Source: CAYZXU01 sp964482535 (lineage in GTDB: Bacteria; Desulfobacterota; Desulfobacteria; Desulfobacterales; BuS5). From it: DNA of 8,533 bases. Of the stretch, positions 6,706 through 8,533 are shown one piece after another (the first letter of the stretch is position 1; each line of letters opens with the position of its first letter). The stretch covers positions 1-8,533 of the forward strand of contig CAYZXU010000097.1 of assembly GCA_964482535.1 (NCBI GenBank), in the 5' to 3' direction. The notes below the pieces were generated by a model. It had not been told where the DNA came from. It made no database searches and saw only the letters and a program-made list of their open reading frames with translations. A program made the translations under genes and the position numbers.

Positions 6706-8533
6706 TTAATTTGTTATTAGCAGTCTTAACACCCTAAAAAACTCGCTGACTCCCCATGCCTGGGCATCACAGCCGCGCTGTTTGTGGGGAGCGTCTCCAT
6801 CTAAAATTTCAGGAATCTGGCCGACGCACTTTTTGTCCATAAGAGTAGTGCTGCTTAAGAGCCATGCAAGAGCGGTTTTACGCCCTTCTTTACCATAAAC
6901 TTTAAACCATGCCTCACAAAAAGACGGAAAAACCCATGTCCAGGCTGTGCCGTTGTGATAAGCCGGTTTTCGCTTTGTATCTTCATCCCCCTTATATTTT
7001 CCCTGATAAGGGAGATAAGGATCGTTGAGTCTTTTGCCATGGTCGATAATTTCAAGGGGGAATCGAACCGGACGATCTGCAAGGCTTCTTATGGCGCCTG
7101 GAACTATAAGCTGCCTGCATGAATCCACAATGCCGCGGCAAACCCCCTGATCTGAAACTGCGCCAAGGGTAACAGCAAAAAGCTGGTTTGGCCTCAAGGC
7201 GTCATCAGGTTCGGCAGCGCTTGCAGGTTCTCCTGCTTTGGCATAAAGACAGTCTGCCAGGTGCTTTTCACCCTTTATAATAAAGAAATCAAGGATTGAG
7301 CTTTTTACCCTTTCCTTAAGTTCTTTCCAGTCTTTTTTATCTTTCGAAGGATCGATTTTGCACAAAAAAGAGAGGGCAGCATACCATAATGCCTGAATTT
7401 CAATGGGATAACCCTGTCTTGGAGTACATGCAGGATGATTTGTATCCATCCAGGTGAAATGAGCGGGACTGAAGATTAAACCGGATTCAGTGTCCATTTT
7501 AACGCGGTTTGCAGTTTCTGAAATTATGCACCGGCCAATGGAAAGGAGGATCTTGCGTATTGTTCTTCCACCGCATTCTGAATCAAGGAAGCTCTCATTA
7601 TTTTCAGCTTCAACCAGCTCTGAACAGGCTGTAAAAAACCAGAGGGGGGCATCAGAAGTATTACGATTTTCAGCATTATCTCCGTGAATCATGTTGGGAA
7701 GCGTCCCATTCTCTTCATACTGCCCAAACAGTTTTAATACAGATTTTGAATCTTCATACCTTCCAGCGGCAATCATTCCCCTAAGAAAAATCAATGAGTC
7801 CCTGCCCCAGTCGAGAAACCACGGATATCCGGCAATAATGCTTTTTAACTTGCCCCTGTCAACAACAAACATGTCCATAGCTTTTAGAAGAGCTTCATCT
7901 ATTTTCATATCTGTTTTTTCATGAAAACCTGAGGAAAAAATTTTTTCCACATCCTGCAGGGATGGCGAAGCAGTTTTTTGCTTAAAAGCTGCAATATGAG
8001 CAGAGTCTGCAACCTGTGCTGTTAACTCTTCAAACTCTCCACCTTTCAGCATTGTGTAAAAATAACCGGGGCTGAACAGATCGGAATCAGGGTCAAGAGC
8101 GCGCTGGGCATCGAGAGGTCTGTGCACCATATACTCCCATTCAGGTTCTAAAACAAATGAACCTCTCGCTACCCGGATATTAATCTGCCTGTCCTGATGG
8201 GCAGAGAATATAAACCCCTTTGAATTCGGTTTTACTGAAGCCGAAAAAATATTTTCAAGACCAAGATACGCCTTTGTGGTCTCATGAAAACTTCTGTCTT
8301 CAATATCAGGTCTTAAAATCAGCTTGACCTCTTTTTCGTCATTTAAATTTTCTTTTTTATCTCCTGCAGGACATCGATAAAAAAGCATTCTAACAGCATT
8401 CTCTTTGGGAAGCATTTTGACGCAAATTTTAAGGAGAACATATTCGCCCTGGCCTGAAGGCACCAGAAACTCCCAGAATCCTCCGGAATCATAATCAAAG
8501 GCAAATGCATTAAGGCAGTCTTTATTTATATCC
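6706..8533 (-). CDS. Glycogen debranching enzyme, GH133 amylo-alpha-1,6-glucosidase domain (5' part outside the window)
   Basis: This is the C-terminal 608 residues of a glycogen debranching enzyme. Such enzymes hydrolyse the alpha-1,6 branch stubs left after phosphorylase action, in the cytoplasm. The GTG at 8461-8463 could be read as a start. However, the frame stays open to the window edge and the upstream residues (…DSGGFWEFLV…) fit a continuous domain, so the true start lies outside. Numbering from that GTG, residues about 1-150 look like a beta-rich N-terminal domain ending in EWEYMVHRPLDAQ and PDSDLFSPGYF. Residues about 185-585 form an (alpha/alpha)6 glucosidase domain of the GDE_C type: WFLDWGRDS (WGRD at 7798-7809), GTLPNMIHGD, NTSDAPLWF, GYPIEIQALWYAAL, LRPNQLFAVTLG, AYHNGTAWTWVFPSF, and QIPEILDGD followed by CDAQAW near the end. 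The acidic residues of WGRD and PEIL are likely active-site residues, by family analogy only. Whether the missing N-terminus carries a transferase or amylase domain cannot be seen. It is the first visible gene of the operon, 27 nt before the CBM48 gene. Confidence 0.9.
   Translation of the reverse strand, partial: DINKDCLNAFAFDYDSGGFWEFLVPSGQGEYVLLKICVKMLPKENAVRMLFYRCPAGDKKENLNDEKEVKLILRPDIEDRSFHETTKAYLGLENIFSASVKPNSKGFIFSAHQDRQINIRVARGSFVLEPEWEYMVHRPLDAQRALDPDSDLFSPGYFYTMLKGGEFEELTAQVADSAHIAAFKQKTASPSLQDVEKIFSSGFHEKTDMKIDEALLKAMDMFVVDRGKLKSIIAGYPWFLDWGRDSLIFLRGMIAAGRYEDSKSVLKLFGQYEENGTLPNMIHGDNAENRNTSDAPLWFFTACSELVEAENNESFLDSECGGRTIRKILLSIGRCIISETANRVKMDTESGLIFSPAHFTWMDTNHPACTPRQGYPIEIQALWYAALSFLCKIDPSKDKKDWKELKERVKSSILDFFIIKGEKHLADCLYAKAGEPASAAEPDDALRPNQLFAVTLGAVSDQGVCRGIVDSCRQLIVPGAIRSLADRPVRFPLEIIDHGKRLNDPYLPYQGKYKGDEDTKRKPAYHNGTAWTWVFPSFCEAWFKVYGKEGRKTALAWLLSSTTLMDKKCVGQIPEILDGDAPHKQRGCDAQAWGVSEFFRVLRLLITN
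7916..7948. repeat. Two adjacent A/T-rich palindromes inside the debranching gene
   Basis: TTTTCATGAAAA (7916-7927, 12 bp) and GGAAAAAATTTTTTCC (7933-7948, 16 bp) are perfect palindromes five bases apart. They encode VEKIFSSGFHEK in the linker just before the glucosidase domain. The A6T6 core is expected to be intrinsically bent. They may simply reflect A/T-rich codons in a low-constraint linker. Confidence 0.6.

Noticed and set aside
3844..8371. Two copies of the palindrome TCCTGCAGGA (3844-3853 and 8362-8371)
   Set aside because: Each falls in codons for PAGD in unrelated genes. Two copies of a 10-mer with shared codon use are not enough to suggest an operator or repeat family.
8461..8463. 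GTG as the true start of the debranching enzyme
   Set aside because: The open frame continues upstream to the edge with protein-like sequence, and no ribosome binding site precedes the GTG.
1..8533. Mobile element, CRISPR array, tRNA or rRNA gene, toxin-antitoxin or defence genes
   Set aside because: No array of spaced repeats, transposase or integrase motifs, tRNA-like cloverleaf or defence-related protein motifs were seen. Nearly all sequence is accounted for by the five glycogen genes.

Overview
The window holds one compact run of five genes, all on the minus strand, that together form the polymer-handling half of a bacterial glycogen (alpha-1,4/1,6-glucan) pathway. In transcription order (right to left) they are: the C-terminal part of a GH133-type glycogen debranching enzyme (runs off the right edge), a 102-residue stand-alone CBM48 / AMPK-beta-like glycogen-binding protein, an alpha-glucan phosphorylase (GlgP, GT35), a divergent glycogen synthase (GlgA, GT5) and a eukaryote-type 1,4-alpha-glucan branching enzyme (GlgB, GH13). 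No convincing gene lies on the plus strand; the open frames there are shadows of these genes.

The layout is that of a single operon. The gaps are 27, 21, -4 and 39 nt, with an ATGA stop/start overlap between glgP and glgA. There is no room for promoters between the first four genes, so the promoter must lie beyond the right edge, upstream of the debranching gene. After the last stop codon a 139-nt non-coding tail contains a short GC-rich hairpin that may mark the end of the transcript.

The enzymes cover both directions of glycogen turnover. GlgA extends chains and GlgB adds branches. GlgP shortens outer chains to glucose-1-phosphate and the debranching enzyme removes the limit branches. The small CBM48 protein has no catalytic domain and looks like a glycogen-binding accessory. 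Enzymes that make the sugar-nucleotide donor (GlgC) and phosphoglucomutase are not in the window.

The organism is a bacterium with moderate to low GC content and Shine-Dalgarno-led genes. A divergent GlgA, a human-like branching enzyme, a GH133 debranching enzyme and a free CBM48 protein in one cluster remind me most of anaerobic Desulfobacterota (sulfate-reducer-like deltaproteobacteria). That is recollection and inference, not a database result.

I do not see a wholly new system such as a defence, mobile or CRISPR locus. The points most worth a second look are the stand-alone glycogen-binding protein with an A10 tract beside its start codon, a perfect 13-bp inverted repeat inside glgA, loop insertions around the GlgA active site, and the eukaryote-like branching/debranching pair.
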